Assembly (NCBI GenBank): GCA_003258725.1
Contig: QHMG01000013.1
Coordinates: 1 to 64,000 of the forward strand
DNA length: 64,000 nt
Origin: Candidatus Melainabacteria bacterium
Lineage (GTDB): Bacteria > Cyanobacteriota > Vampirovibrionia > Gastranaerophilales > Gastranaerophilaceae
Direction of reading: 5' to 3'
In this document: in pieces, positions 8,780-17,067 of the stretch
How positions within the stretch are numbered: position 1 is the stretch's first letter
Layout of the letters: the number at the start of each line of letters is the position of its first letter
The notes under the pieces: model-generated
Databases searched by the model: none
The model's input: the letters and a program-made list of their open reading frames with translations, nothing else
What the model was told of the DNA's origin: nothing
Translations under genes and position numbers: made by a program

Positions 8780-8807
8780 TTGAAATATTTGACAAATAAG
8801 TTATAAT
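8780..8807 (+). promoter_or_regulatory. Sigma-70-type promoter for the 8814 small RNA
   Basis: TTGAAA at 8780-8785 and a consensus TATAAT at 8802-8807 are separated by 16 bases. The predicted start is around 8814, more than 250 bases from the nearest downstream ORF. Confidence 0.65.
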
Positions 8808-8813
8808 GAAAAT

Positions 8814-8916
8814 ATAGCAAGTGGCAATTAGTTATTAGCTAACTTTTTTCACCACGTTGTTTTATGAAAATAAAACTAGCGTAATGACGGCAATCGACAA
8901 CGCTAGTTTTTGTTTT
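8814..8916 (+). ncRNA. Predicted structured small RNA of about 100 nt
   Basis: Downstream of the promoter at 8780 lie three nested or serial hairpins. The first is an outer stem of CAAGTGG with CCAC(G)TTG enclosing AGTTA-ttagc-TAACT. The second is a perfect GTTTTAT / ATAAAAC hairpin (8859-8865 with 8870-8876) with a GAAA tetraloop. The third is an 8-bp ACTAGCGT / ACGCTAGT stem (8875-8882 with 8900-8907) followed by a T-rich run ending at 8916, an intrinsic terminator. The second hairpin and an extended form of the third share bases 8872-8876, so they may be alternatives. I cannot match it to 6S, SRP RNA or a known riboswitch. It could also be a leader attenuator for ligA, but ligA starts 155 bases after the terminator. 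Confidence 0.6.
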
Positions 8917-9070
8917 ATACTTAAATATTTTTAAATAATATTTTATAAACCTTCCTATCAACCATTATAATTGGCAATATTCAGAAATAAAGCGTTCATA
9001 CGACTTCTATGCATCTTTTCGTCGTGCCTCTATTCCGTTTTTGTGTTAAAATTTTTTCTAAAAGAGGTTA

Positions 9071-11068
9071 ATGATGTCAGATTTAGAAAACAGACTAAAA
9101 TATTTGAGAGATACCATAAACAAGGCTAATTATCTTTATTACGTTGAAGACAACCCAACTTTATCTGACTTTGAATATGATGAACTTTTTAGAGAATTGA
9201 AAAAGTTAGAAGCTGAACACCCTCTTTTCATAACTCCAGACAGCCCTACTCAACGTGTCGGCAACAAAATTCAATCAACTTTTGAAGAAGTTAAGCACAA
9301 ATACAGACTTTACAGTCTTGATAATACAAACAATTACGAAGAACTTCGCCAATGGTACGAAAGAGTAAAAAAAGAATGTGGGCAAGTGGATTTGGTTTGC
9401 GAACTTAAAATCGACGGACTTGCTATCGCTTTAACTTACAAAAAGGGGTTATTCGTTCAAGGTGTAACTCGTGGAAATGGTATTTACGGCGAAAATATTA
9501 CTGAAAATTTAAAAACAGTAAAAGCCATTCCACTAAAGATTTTTAAGGATTATGATTTAGAGGTTCGTGGCGAAATATATATGCCAAAAACTTCTTTTGA
9601 AAAACTAAACGAAGAAAATTTAATGAAAGGAGAAAAGATTTTTGCAAACCCTCGTAATGCTGCAAGTGGCTCTATAAGACAACTTGACCCAGAAATTACT
9701 GCAAAACGTGACCTTTCAATTTTTGTTTACACACCAATTTTAGACGGCGTTGAAAACGCACCAAAAACACATTATGAAAGTCTTATGATGTTAAAAGATT
9801 TAGGGTTTAAGGTTAATCCAAACATCAGAAAGGTTTCTGACATTGAAGGTGCAATTGACTTCATCAAGGAATGGGAGCAAAAACGGTTCGACTTAGATTA
9901 CGCAACAGACGGTATTGTAATCAAAGTGGATAGTTTCGCTTGCCAAAACGAACTAGGCTTTACCGCTCGTGCGCCAAAATGGGCAACAGCGTTTAAATTT
10001 CCACCAGAAGAAGTTAATACCAAACTTCTTGCAATAGAAACTTCTAATGTTGGTAAAACTGGCGCTATAACTCCTGTTGCAATTCTAGAGCCTGTTTTAT
10101 TAGCTGGTTCTACGGTTTCAAGAGCTAGTTTGCATAACTTTGACGAAATTAAAAGATTAGATGTTAGAGTAGGTGACACTGTTTTAATTAAAAAAGCGGC
10201 AGAAATTATTCCAAAAGTAATCAAGCATGTTGACACATCTGAACACGATAGTTTACCAATTTACGAAGCCCCTAAAGTTTGCCCTTCTTGCGGTACACCA
10301 CTTGTAGTTCCTGAAGGTGAAGTAAATTTATACTGTCCAAATACTTTTGGCTGTCCTGCTCAAGCAAAATCTAGAATTGAATACTGGGTTTCAAAAGAAG
10401 CTATGGACATTGATTTTATTGGTCCTAACGTCATTGACCAATTATATTCAAAAAATATGGTTAAAAATCCGGCAGATTTATACAAACTATCTCAACAAGA
10501 TTTTATGTTATTAGATTTAGTTAAAGAAAAATCTGCATACAATATGTATACTTCAATTCAAAACAGCAAAGAAAGACCTTTAGCAAAATTTATTACAGCA
10601 CTTTCAATCAGACACGTTGGAAAAGAAACCGCAGACCTTTTAGCTAATCATTTTCAATCATTAGAGGCTTTAAGAAGTGCAAACGTGGAAGAAATTGCGC
10701 AAATTGACGGTATTGGTGACAAAATTGCCAACAGTATCAAAGATTTCTTTAGCCAACAGTATAATATCGACATGTTAGAAAATCTCAACCATTTGGGGGT
10801 ATTACCAACCCATAAAGTGGTAGTACAATCAACTGTGTTGAATTCAAAAACATTTGTTTTGACAGGCACACTTTCAACAATGGGAAGAACTGAGGCAAGT
10901 GATAAAATTAAACAACTTGGTGGGAAAACCTCGTCTTCAGTAACTAAAAAAACAGATTACGTTGTTGTAGGTGAAAATGCAGGTTCAAAACTAACAAAAG
11001 CTCAAGAGTTAGGAATTACAATTTTGAGCGAAGAAGAATTCCTCGAAATGTTAAATACAGGTGAATAG
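9071..11068 (+). CDS. ligA: NAD-dependent DNA ligase
   Basis: A 665-aa enzyme that seals nicks using NAD+. The adenylation domain has the active-site lysine in CELKIDGLAIAL and the motif FANPRNAASGSIRQLDP. An OB fold, a four-Cys zinc finger (CPSCGTPL and CPNTFGCPA), helix-hairpin-helix repeats (IDGIGDKIANSI) and a C-terminal BRCT domain (LTGTLSTMGRTEASDKIKQL) follow in the standard order. The ribosome site AGAGG precedes two adjacent ATGs (9071 and 9074), so the true start may be the second. Confidence 0.98.
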   Translation: MMSDLENRLKYLRDTINKANYLYYVEDNPTLSDFEYDELFRELKKLEAEHPLFITPDSPTQRVGNKIQSTFEEVKHKYRLYSLDNTNNYEELRQWYERVKKECGQVDLVCELKIDGLAIALTYKKGLFVQGVTRGNGIYGENITENLKTVKAIPLKIFKDYDLEVRGEIYMPKTSFEKLNEENLMKGEKIFANPRNAASGSIRQLDPEITAKRDLSIFVYTPILDGVENAPKTHYESLMMLKDLGFKVNPNIRKVSDIEGAIDFIKEWEQKRFDLDYATDGIVIKVDSFACQNELGFTARAPKWATAFKFPPEEVNTKLLAIETSNVGKTGAITPVAILEPVLLAGSTVSRASLHNFDEIKRLDVRVGDTVLIKKAAEIIPKVIKHVDTSEHDSLPIYEAPKVCPSCGTPLVVPEGEVNLYCPNTFGCPAQAKSRIEYWVSKEAMDIDFIGPNVIDQLYSKNMVKNPADLYKLSQQDFMLLDLVKEKSAYNMYTSIQNSKERPLAKFITALSIRHVGKETADLLANHFQSLEALRSANVEEIAQIDGIGDKIANSIKDFFSQQYNIDMLENLNHLGVLPTHKVVVQSTVLNSKTFVLTGTLSTMGRTEASDKIKQLGGKTSSSVTKKTDYVVVGENAGSKLTKAQELGITILSEEEFLEMLNTGE

Positions 11069-11116
11069 ATACTACCTTCGCAGTTGTCGAGGGTGGCAAC
11101 AAAAGAAGGATTAGAG

Positions 11117-11392
11117 ATGAACAAGCACTTTAGAATAATTGACGTGAACGGATTTCGCGGATTATTATTATTCTTATTTATTTTGGTATGCTTAGCAACA
11201 GGTTTTATTGCATTCCCAGCTTATTTAGCTATGAACTTATGGAATGTTTTAGCACCAATGATTGCATTACCAACAATTAACTTCTTACAAGGTTTATTGT
11301 TATGGGGCATTATCGCATTCGCAATTTATATGTTCAGCAACCAAAAAGTTGTGATTGTTATGCAATCTCGCCATAAATTGACTAAAGATTAG
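11117..11392 (+). CDS. Small two-helix membrane protein of unknown function
   Basis: The start is placed at ATG 11117, which has AAGGA eight bases upstream, giving 91 aa; a longer in-frame reading from 11084 lacks a ribosome site. Two hydrophobic segments (LLLFLFILVCLATGFIAF and FLQGLLLWGIIAFAIYMF) predict an inner-membrane hairpin with a basic C-terminal tail (MQSRHKLTKD). It follows ligA closely and may share its transcript. I do not recognise the family. Confidence 0.7.
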   Translation: MNKHFRIIDVNGFRGLLLFLFILVCLATGFIAFPAYLAMNLWNVLAPMIALPTINFLQGLLLWGIIAFAIYMFSNQKVVIVMQSRHKLTKD

Positions 11393-11467
11393 TCCGAACA
11401 AAGGCACGAACAAAAAACTTAAAACCCTGAAACAAGTTTAGCGTGATATAGTATTTTTCAATGTATA

Positions 11468-11496
11468 TTGTAAAACATCTTTCTTTCTGGTATAAT
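11468..11496 (+). promoter_or_regulatory. Sigma-70-type promoter for the SIMPL-protein gene
   Basis: TTGTAA (11468-11473) and a perfect TATAAT (11491-11496) are 17 bases apart, with TG two bases before the -10 (extended form). The gene's ribosome site and ATG (11521) follow within 25 bases. Confidence 0.75.
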
Positions 11497-11520
11497 ACAC
11501 TGAAAAGAAAGGAAATTACA

Positions 11521-12264
11521 ATGAAAAAATTAATTATCACAACATTATCAATTTGCGTTATAATTTTTGGCGCAGCGTTTGCTGGTGCTGTTAGTGATGG
11601 CACTATTGATATCAATTTATCAGGAACAAAAGAAATTTCGCCAAACGCTTTTCAAATGAGTTTTACAGTTGAAACAACAAACCAAGATTCACAAGTTGCT
11701 GTAAAAGAAAACAGAGAAAACTCTGAAAATCTATACAATGCTTTAAAATCAGCTATTAATACAGGTCGTGGAGATTATATCAAAACCTCTAATTACAGCG
11801 TAAGACCAAATTACGAATATAGCTCAAAAGGCAAAAGAACTCTAAAAGGTTACACCGTAACAAATTCAGTTATTGTGTTTGTAAAAGATACGGCATCAGT
11901 TGCTAAATTTATCAACATTGCTTCAACAAAAGGTATTACAGAAGTTGCAAATTTAACTTTCAAAGCTACTGAATACGAAAATGAATGTAATGCTCTTTTA
12001 GCAGAATTGGCAAAGAAAGCTAACAAACGTGCAAATTCTGCATTAAAACCACTAGGTATGCAAACAATCGCATTAAAAATGATGTCTACAAATTGTTCAG
12101 ACTCAACTGTTAGACCTTATGTAAACTATGCGATGAAATCTAACTCTAGATTGATGGCCGCAGGTACTGATGCTTCTGCTGATGAATCAGCACCAATTGA
12201 AGTTGGTAAAACTGTTTTGAACGCTAACATTAATGCTTCATTCTATGTTGGAAAGACAAAGTAA
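11521..12264 (+). CDS. SIMPL-domain (DUF541-type) periplasmic protein
   Basis: The start is placed at ATG 11521, preceded by AAAGGA; this gives 247 aa beginning with a clear Sec signal peptide (LIITTLSICVIIFGAAFAGA). The remainder has the alternating-strand pattern of SIMPL/DUF541 proteins, with GTKEISPNAFQMSFTVET, the stretch around YSVRPNYEYSSKGKRTLKGY, and the conserved late helix LAELAKKANKRANSAL. Relatives are exported, poorly understood proteins. It is monocistronic with its own promoter at 11468. Confidence 0.8.
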   Translation: MKKLIITTLSICVIIFGAAFAGAVSDGTIDINLSGTKEISPNAFQMSFTVETTNQDSQVAVKENRENSENLYNALKSAINTGRGDYIKTSNYSVRPNYEYSSKGKRTLKGYTVTNSVIVFVKDTASVAKFINIASTKGITEVANLTFKATEYENECNALLAELAKKANKRANSALKPLGMQTIALKMMSTNCSDSTVRPYVNYAMKSNSRLMAAGTDASADESAPIEVGKTVLNANINASFYVGKTK

Positions 12265-12319
12265 TAATTGTTATAATGTCATACCCAAGGGTTTGACAAA
12301 GCTGAAAATCAAATATTAT

Positions 12320-12382
12320 GTCATTCTGAACTCGTTTCAGAATCTCGAGATTATTTAGACTCTGAAATAAATTCAGAGTGAC
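12320..12382. repeat. Palindromic GTCATTCTGAA-type intergenic element
   Basis: GTCATTCTGAA at 12320-12330 faces TTCAGAGTGAC at 12372-12382, with nested half-repeats (TTTCAGAATCTC and TAGACTCTGAAAT) between. Elements of this appearance (GTCATTCTGAA...TTCAGAATGAC) are dispersed palindromic repeats in many bacterial genomes. It lies between convergent genes. Confidence 0.6.
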
Positions 12383-12427
12383 AACATAAGGTTTAAATTG
12401 CAATCATAGTGTTGTACCAAATTAACA

Positions 12428-12458
12428 GAGGCGGTTTTGATTACATCAAAACCGCCTC
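12428..12458. terminator. Hairpin between convergent SIMPL-protein and trxA genes
   Basis: A 14-bp perfect stem (12428-12441 with 12445-12458, 3-base loop). T-runs are weak on both sides, so it is a strong hairpin but only a probable terminator. Confidence 0.6.
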
Positions 12459-12478
12459 GTTGTATTAAAATCTTAAAA

Positions 12479-12802
12479 TTATAAATGTTTTTCAATATTA
12501 CCAATAATTGTTGATTTTGGCATTAAACCAACCATTCTTTCAACAGGTTCACCGTCTTTAAAAACTAAAATACTTGGTAAACCGCTAATTTGATATTCTT
12601 TTGCAACTTCTGCGTTATCGTCTGTGTTAACTTTTACGACTTTAACTTTGTCGATATATTCACCTGCAATTTCATCTAAAACAGGACCTAATTTTCGGCA
12701 AGGTCCGCACCAAGTTGCCCAAAAATCAACTAAAACAGGTGTTGAAGCCTTTAAAACTTCTTGTTCAAAATTTGATTCGTTTACTTCTATAGCGTTTGAC
12801 AT
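12479..12802 (-). CDS. trxA: Thioredoxin
   Basis: A 107-aa cytoplasmic disulfide reductase with the active site WCGPC at residues 31-35 and the cis-proline loop ISGLPSILVFKDGEPV. Length and fold elements are those of classical thioredoxin 1. A ribosome site (AGGAGA) precedes the ATG. It is transcribed alone, divergently from the exonuclease gene at 12918. Confidence 0.97.
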   Translation of the reverse strand: MSNAIEVNESNFEQEVLKASTPVLVDFWATWCGPCRKLGPVLDEIAGEYIDKVKVVKVNTDDNAEVAKEYQISGLPSILVFKDGEPVERMVGLMPKSTIIGNIEKHL

Positions 12803-12917
12803 GACTTATCTCCTAATCAATAATACTAATTTTTCTATTATTTTAGCATACAAATTTTTTTTGTGCTATTATCTATATAAGTAGGTAAGAAAAAGGTTTA
12901 AAAAATTAGGAATATAA

Positions 12918-13835
12918 ATGGCTAGAAAAAAAGTAATTGAGATTGTTTTAGACACAGAAACAACAGGTTTAGATTATACAAAAGAAAGAATGGTTGAATT
13001 TGCAGGCGTAAGACTTGAAAACGGCAAGGTTAAAGACGAATTTCAAACACTTATAAACCCTCAACAACACATTAGAAAATCTTCAATCGCAATTCACGGA
13101 ATTACGCAAGAAATGGTTCAAGATGCACCTACTGAGGCTGAAATTATGCCAAAAATCTTGGAATTTATTGGCGATTACCCGATTGTTGCACACAACTGTA
13201 TTTTTGACTACTCTTACTTAAACGAAGCTAGTCTAAGAACAACTGGTAAAAAGTTAGAAAACGAACGTATTGATACTCAATATATGTTCAAAGAAGTTTA
13301 TCCAGAAATGGAATCTCACGGACTTGATGCGTTGACTAAAAAATTTAAGGTAGAACTTGTAAACCACCACCGTGCAATGGCTGATGCAATGAGTTTAGCT
13401 CTTGCTTATCCAAAACTTAAAAAATTGTATTTACAAAAATACGACTGGGAAAACAAACAATTAGAAAATATTGAATATTTATTTGAAAGATTTTTAAGAA
13501 TACAGCAAAGTGTTTCTGTTATGCAATCTGAATTGCAAGACTTGAAATCTGTATTCAAGTTATACTTTGAACTTGGAGGAAAACCGATTGAATCACAACA
13601 TGGTGATATGCTTGTATATCAATCAAAACAATCCTTCCACTATGATTTTGAAGATATAAAAGATATTTTAGAAGAAGTCGGAGCTTTAAACAAAGCCGTA
13701 AAACTTAATTTTGGCTTTGTCGACAGACTTTGCAACGGTCAAAGTTTAGAAGAATGCAAGCGTGAAGCAATTAAAGCAGCACGTAAGGAAATCTCTGAAA
13801 ATAGAAACGTACAAATTATTAAGGCAGGAAAATAA
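12918..13835 (+). CDS. DnaQ-like 3'-5' exonuclease (DNA polymerase III epsilon family)
   Basis: A 305-aa protein. The first 170 residues form a DEDDh exonuclease: Exo I DTETTGLD at about residue 12, Exo II AHNCIFDYSYL and Exo III NHHRAMADA with the catalytic His and Asp. The remaining 130 residues are helical and unassigned. It may proofread replication or act as a stand-alone nuclease. The OPA transporter starts two bases after its stop, so the two are co-transcribed. Confidence 0.9.
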   Translation: MARKKVIEIVLDTETTGLDYTKERMVEFAGVRLENGKVKDEFQTLINPQQHIRKSSIAIHGITQEMVQDAPTEAEIMPKILEFIGDYPIVAHNCIFDYSYLNEASLRTTGKKLENERIDTQYMFKEVYPEMESHGLDALTKKFKVELVNHHRAMADAMSLALAYPKLKKLYLQKYDWENKQLENIEYLFERFLRIQQSVSVMQSELQDLKSVFKLYFELGGKPIESQHGDMLVYQSKQSFHYDFEDIKDILEEVGALNKAVKLNFGFVDRLCNGQSLEECKREAIKAARKEISENRNVQIIKAGK

Positions 13836-13837
13836 AC

Positions 13838-15292
13838 ATGACAAATATTTTAGCAAGATTTTTTAAAGAACCACCTATCAAGCCTGAAATTCAAGATAAG
13901 GCAACAGTAGACAAAATGTATAAACATTGGAGTATTAGAATATTCCTTTCTTGCTATGTTGCATATATCGTAGCGCATTTTTGCCGTAAAAATATTGCAG
14001 TAGCTTTACCATTTATTGGTCAAGATTTGGGCTACACTAACACTCAATTAGGTATTTTAGGTTCTTCTTTATATATGACTTACGGTATTGGTAAGTTTAT
14101 TAACGGTATTATTGCAGACAGAAGTAATGTTAGAACCTTCTTGCCAACAGCTATGATTATTTCTGCTATCGCAAACTTATGTTTTGCTTATAGTGCGGTA
14201 TTCATTACTCCTGGACACGTTTCATTCTTTGGATTGCCTTCTGCTACAATCCTTCTATGGGTATTAACTTTCTTCTGGGGCGCAAATGGTTGGTTTCAAT
14301 CAATGATTTTTCCACCAATCGCAAAAGCACTTTCTTATTGGCTTTCAAAATCTGAACGTGCTACAAAATGGTCTATTTGGTCAACTTCTCACCAATTAGG
14401 CGTATTTACAACTGTAATGATTTCGGGAATTTTAATTGGTCATTTTGGTTGGAAAACTGCGTTTGGTATTGAAGCTGTATTAGTAACTATTACAGGCTTA
14501 TTCTTATATTGGTCATTAAGAGACAGACCTCAATCATTAGGTCTGCCTGATGTTGACATTTACAAAAATGAACCAATCGAAAAAGAAGAAGAAAACAAAA
14601 AAGCTAAAATGTCTTATTTTGAGATGTTTAGAAAATATATCGTTTGCAACAAAATTCTTTGGTTATTATCAATTGCATACGCTTTCGTTTATGTAATTCG
14701 TTTCGGTACTGAAGATTGGTTCGTAAAATATTTAATGGAATACAAAGGCGACTCACTTGCAATTGCAACTGCAAAATTAAGTTCACTTGCGGTTGTTGGT
14801 TCAATCGGTGCTATTGCCGCAGGTTGGTTCTCTGACCGCTCAAAATCTGGTAGCAGAATTCCTATTAACATTGCATTCTTCATAGGTTTGGGAGTTTGCT
14901 TGTTCTTATTCCATATCAATACAATCGACGTTTTTGATTATGTATTAGCTGCATTAATCGGTGCATTTACAGCTGGCCCTCAATTATTGCTTGGTGGGGT
15001 TTGTGCTCTTGAAGCAACATCAAAAGAGGTTGCATCAGCAGCTTTAGGATTTGCAGGTATGTTTGGCTATGTTGGGGCTGTACTTTCAGCATCTGGCACA
15101 GGCTTTATGATTGATACATTCCAAAAACACTTTAACAATGGTTGGTTAGGTGCTGTAATCTTCTGGATTTCATCGGCTATCGTCGGTATTATGATGTGTT
15201 TAGTAATCATGGCATATTCAGCATCTCAAAAGAAAAAATTACAAGCTCAAACAGTTGAAGTAAGTGACGAAAAAGAGACTGTTAAACAATAA
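13838..15292 (+). CDS. Organophosphate:phosphate antiporter-family MFS transporter
   Basis: A 484-aa, roughly 12-helix inner-membrane carrier. Signatures of the OPA branch (GlpT/UhpT/PgtP) are visible: FCRKNIAVALPFIGQDLGYT, SQLGILGS-type helix 2 (NTQLGILGSSLYMTYGIGKF), GANGWFQSMIFPPIAKAL and YWSLRDRPQSLGLPDV. The likely substrates are phosphorylated C3-C6 compounds exchanged for phosphate; which one cannot be told. The C-terminus is charged and cytoplasmic. gmk follows 13 bases later. Confidence 0.88.
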   Translation: MTNILARFFKEPPIKPEIQDKATVDKMYKHWSIRIFLSCYVAYIVAHFCRKNIAVALPFIGQDLGYTNTQLGILGSSLYMTYGIGKFINGIIADRSNVRTFLPTAMIISAIANLCFAYSAVFITPGHVSFFGLPSATILLWVLTFFWGANGWFQSMIFPPIAKALSYWLSKSERATKWSIWSTSHQLGVFTTVMISGILIGHFGWKTAFGIEAVLVTITGLFLYWSLRDRPQSLGLPDVDIYKNEPIEKEEENKKAKMSYFEMFRKYIVCNKILWLLSIAYAFVYVIRFGTEDWFVKYLMEYKGDSLAIATAKLSSLAVVGSIGAIAAGWFSDRSKSGSRIPINIAFFIGLGVCLFLFHINTIDVFDYVLAALIGAFTAGPQLLLGGVCALEATSKEVASAALGFAGMFGYVGAVLSASGTGFMIDTFQKHFNNGWLGAVIFWISSAIVGIMMCLVIMAYSASQKKKLQAQTVEVSDEKETVKQ

Positions 15293-15305
15293 AACGAGGT
15301 AATAA

Positions 15306-15860
15306 ATGAAAAAACTTTTTGTAATATCAGGCTCATCAGGTGTTGGTAAGGGTACTGTGATTAAAAAGTTTTTACAACGCAATAAAGACTTCAAATTATC
15401 CGTTTCTTGCACCACACGCAAGAAAAGAGAAGGCGAAGAACATGGCAAAAATTATTATTTTTTATCTCGTGATGAATTTAAAAAAGCGATTAACAATGGT
15501 GATTTTCTAGAATGGGCTGAGTTTTCGGGTAACTTATACGGAACTAACAAAAAATTTGTACAAGAATGTTTAGATAAAGATGAAAACTTACTTCTTGAAA
15601 TTGATACACAAGGTGCATTACAAGTTAAAAACAAAATGGACAATGCTGTTTTAATTTTTATATTACCGCCATCAATGGAAGAACTTGAGCGTCGTTTAAG
15701 AGGCAGAGGTACTGAAACAGAAGAAGCTATCCAAAAACGCCTAAAGACCGTTGAATCAGAAATGGAAAATGCAAAGGCTTTTCATTATAATGTAGTAAAC
15801 GATGATGTTGAAAGAGCGGTCGAAGAAATCGAAGGCATTATAAAAAATGAACAAGTATGA
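15306..15860 (+). CDS. gmk: Guanylate kinase
   Basis: A 184-aa enzyme phosphorylating GMP to GDP. The P-loop GSSGVGKGTVIKKF lies at residues 9-22, followed by the GMP-binding VSCTTRKKREGE and FLEWAEFSGNLYGT; RLRGRGTETEEAIQKRL is the lid. The gene starts behind GAGGT and overlaps the next gene by 14 bases, pointing to coupled translation. Confidence 0.97.
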   Translation: MKKLFVISGSSGVGKGTVIKKFLQRNKDFKLSVSCTTRKKREGEEHGKNYYFLSRDEFKKAINNGDFLEWAEFSGNLYGTNKKFVQECLDKDENLLLEIDTQGALQVKNKMDNAVLIFILPPSMEELERRLRGRGTETEEAIQKRLKTVESEMENAKAFHYNVVNDDVERAVEEIEGIIKNEQV

Positions 15861-16527
15861 TTTAGTAAAAATTATTGAAAATTTTGCACCACTTGAATTA
15901 CAAGAAAAGTGGGATTGCTCTGGTTGGATTGTTGAAACTTCTCAAATAGACGTAAATCGTGTAATGATAGCTCTAACAGTTGATGAAAAAATATTTAAGC
16001 AAGCGTTGAACAAAAATTGCGACATGATAATTTCTCATCACCCCTTGTTTAGCATACCTTTAGCGTTTAGAGGAATTGATATTTATTGCGCACATACCAA
16101 TATGGACAAGGTCTTAGGAGGAACAACCGACACATTTGTAGAGGCTTTAGGACTAAATGGAAATCCCGAGGGTGAATTTTTACGAATTGTAGAAAAAAAT
16201 ATTTCTGTAAAAGAATTATCACAAAAAATAAAAAAAGTTTCGCCTAATGCAAGACTAATCAACAACAACGGTATTCAGAAGGTTTCAAAAATAGCGTTTT
16301 GCGCTGGTTCGGGAATGGATTTGTACAACGAAGCTATTGAAAACAATTGTGATTGCTTTGTGACTGGCGATATAAAATACCACAACGCAGTTGACGCACA
16401 GATTGTAATGTTTGACGTTGGTCATTTTGAAAGTGAAATATTGATTAAAAAAGTTTTTTATGGCTTAATTAAAGATAAAATTGAGGTGGTAATAGCTGAT
16501 GAAAACTCTCCATTTAAAACTATATAG
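15847..16527 (+). CDS. Nif3-like dinuclear metal protein
   Basis: A 226-aa member of the NIF3/DUF34 family. Metal-ligand motifs are present: MIISHHPLFS, AHTNMDKV and, near the C-terminus, FDVGHFESE. The family is annotated as GTP cyclohydrolase 1 type 2, but its physiological role is unsettled. It overlaps gmk upstream and the secreted protein downstream (29 bases), so the three genes form one tight operon. Confidence 0.9.
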   Translation: MNKYDLVKIIENFAPLELQEKWDCSGWIVETSQIDVNRVMIALTVDEKIFKQALNKNCDMIISHHPLFSIPLAFRGIDIYCAHTNMDKVLGGTTDTFVEALGLNGNPEGEFLRIVEKNISVKELSQKIKKVSPNARLINNNGIQKVSKIAFCAGSGMDLYNEAIENNCDCFVTGDIKYHNAVDAQIVMFDVGHFESEILIKKVFYGLIKDKIEVVIADENSPFKTI

Positions 16528-17062
16528 CTTAATTGCAGTTGTTTTGTTATCTGTAAGCGCCGTATTTGCATATCAAACATTAGCATTTGATTTTCCAATT
16601 GGCGCTGGTAATTGGCATGTAGCATATCACCAAACAATCGGAAACGAAACAATTGTTCAATACGTTCCATCTGGTGAAAGTTATGAACATTGGTCAAAAA
16701 CTTTAATTATTCACTCTTACAGATATCCTCGCCAAAATAGCGCTGCTGGACTTTTGAGAACAGTTACAGGGCAATTAGAAACTTTAAATTCTTATTCAAA
16801 ATATGTTTATTTAAGAGCAACTGTTGACGATGCTATCGCAACAAGATGTGTTGTTTCAAACGCTAAAATGAAGGCACAATGTGACATTTACCGTGCAATG
16901 ACTTCATTTAACGGATTTATCACAATGCAATACATCAACAGAAGTCAAGAGAACTTCAAAAGCAATTATATGAATTGGTTAGAAGCTATCAGAAACGCAA
17001 AACCTTATCAAGCAGCATTCAGAAACGACCGCTACATGAGCAAAGATAATTTCGAATTGTAG
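16499..17062 (+). CDS. Secreted protein of unknown function
   Basis: A 187-aa protein starting inside the Nif3 gene, with GAGGTGG nine bases before the ATG. An N-terminal signal peptide (LIAVVLLSVSAVFAYQ) is followed by a soluble domain with two cysteines (RCVVSNAKMKAQCD) that could form a disulfide. The mature part begins with FDFPIGAGNWHVAYHQ. I do not recognise the family. It sits five bases upstream of the MATE exporter gene. Confidence 0.75.
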   Translation: MKTLHLKLYSLIAVVLLSVSAVFAYQTLAFDFPIGAGNWHVAYHQTIGNETIVQYVPSGESYEHWSKTLIIHSYRYPRQNSAAGLLRTVTGQLETLNSYSKYVYLRATVDDAIATRCVVSNAKMKAQCDIYRAMTSFNGFITMQYINRSQENFKSNYMNWLEAIRNAKPYQAAFRNDRYMSKDNFEL

Positions 17063-17067
17063 GAGTT

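Larger units (their letters stand above)
8603..9070. other. 468-base divergent intergenic region between the flagellar operon and ligA
   Basis: The region holds the predicted small RNA and promoter described separately. I see no open frame with a ribosome site. The flagellar-operon side has only a loose minus-strand promoter (TTGATG at about 8697 with A/T-rich TATA-like sequence about 14 bases on). No sigma-28 box is visible for this operon. The last 150 bases before ligA are A/T-rich without clear structure. Confidence 0.6.

Noticed and set aside
8789..8807. TTGACA at 8789-8794 as the -35 of the small-RNA promoter
   Set aside because: Only seven bases separate it from TATAAT; the TTGAAA at 8780 has the proper 16-base spacing.
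9898..10236. Minus-strand open frame opposite ligA
   Set aside because: Lies wholly within a well-conserved ligase coding region; no promoter or ribosome site.
11461..11520. Start of the SIMPL gene at 11461
   Set aside because: The extra residues are encoded by the promoter and would mask the signal peptide; ATG 11521 has a good ribosome site.
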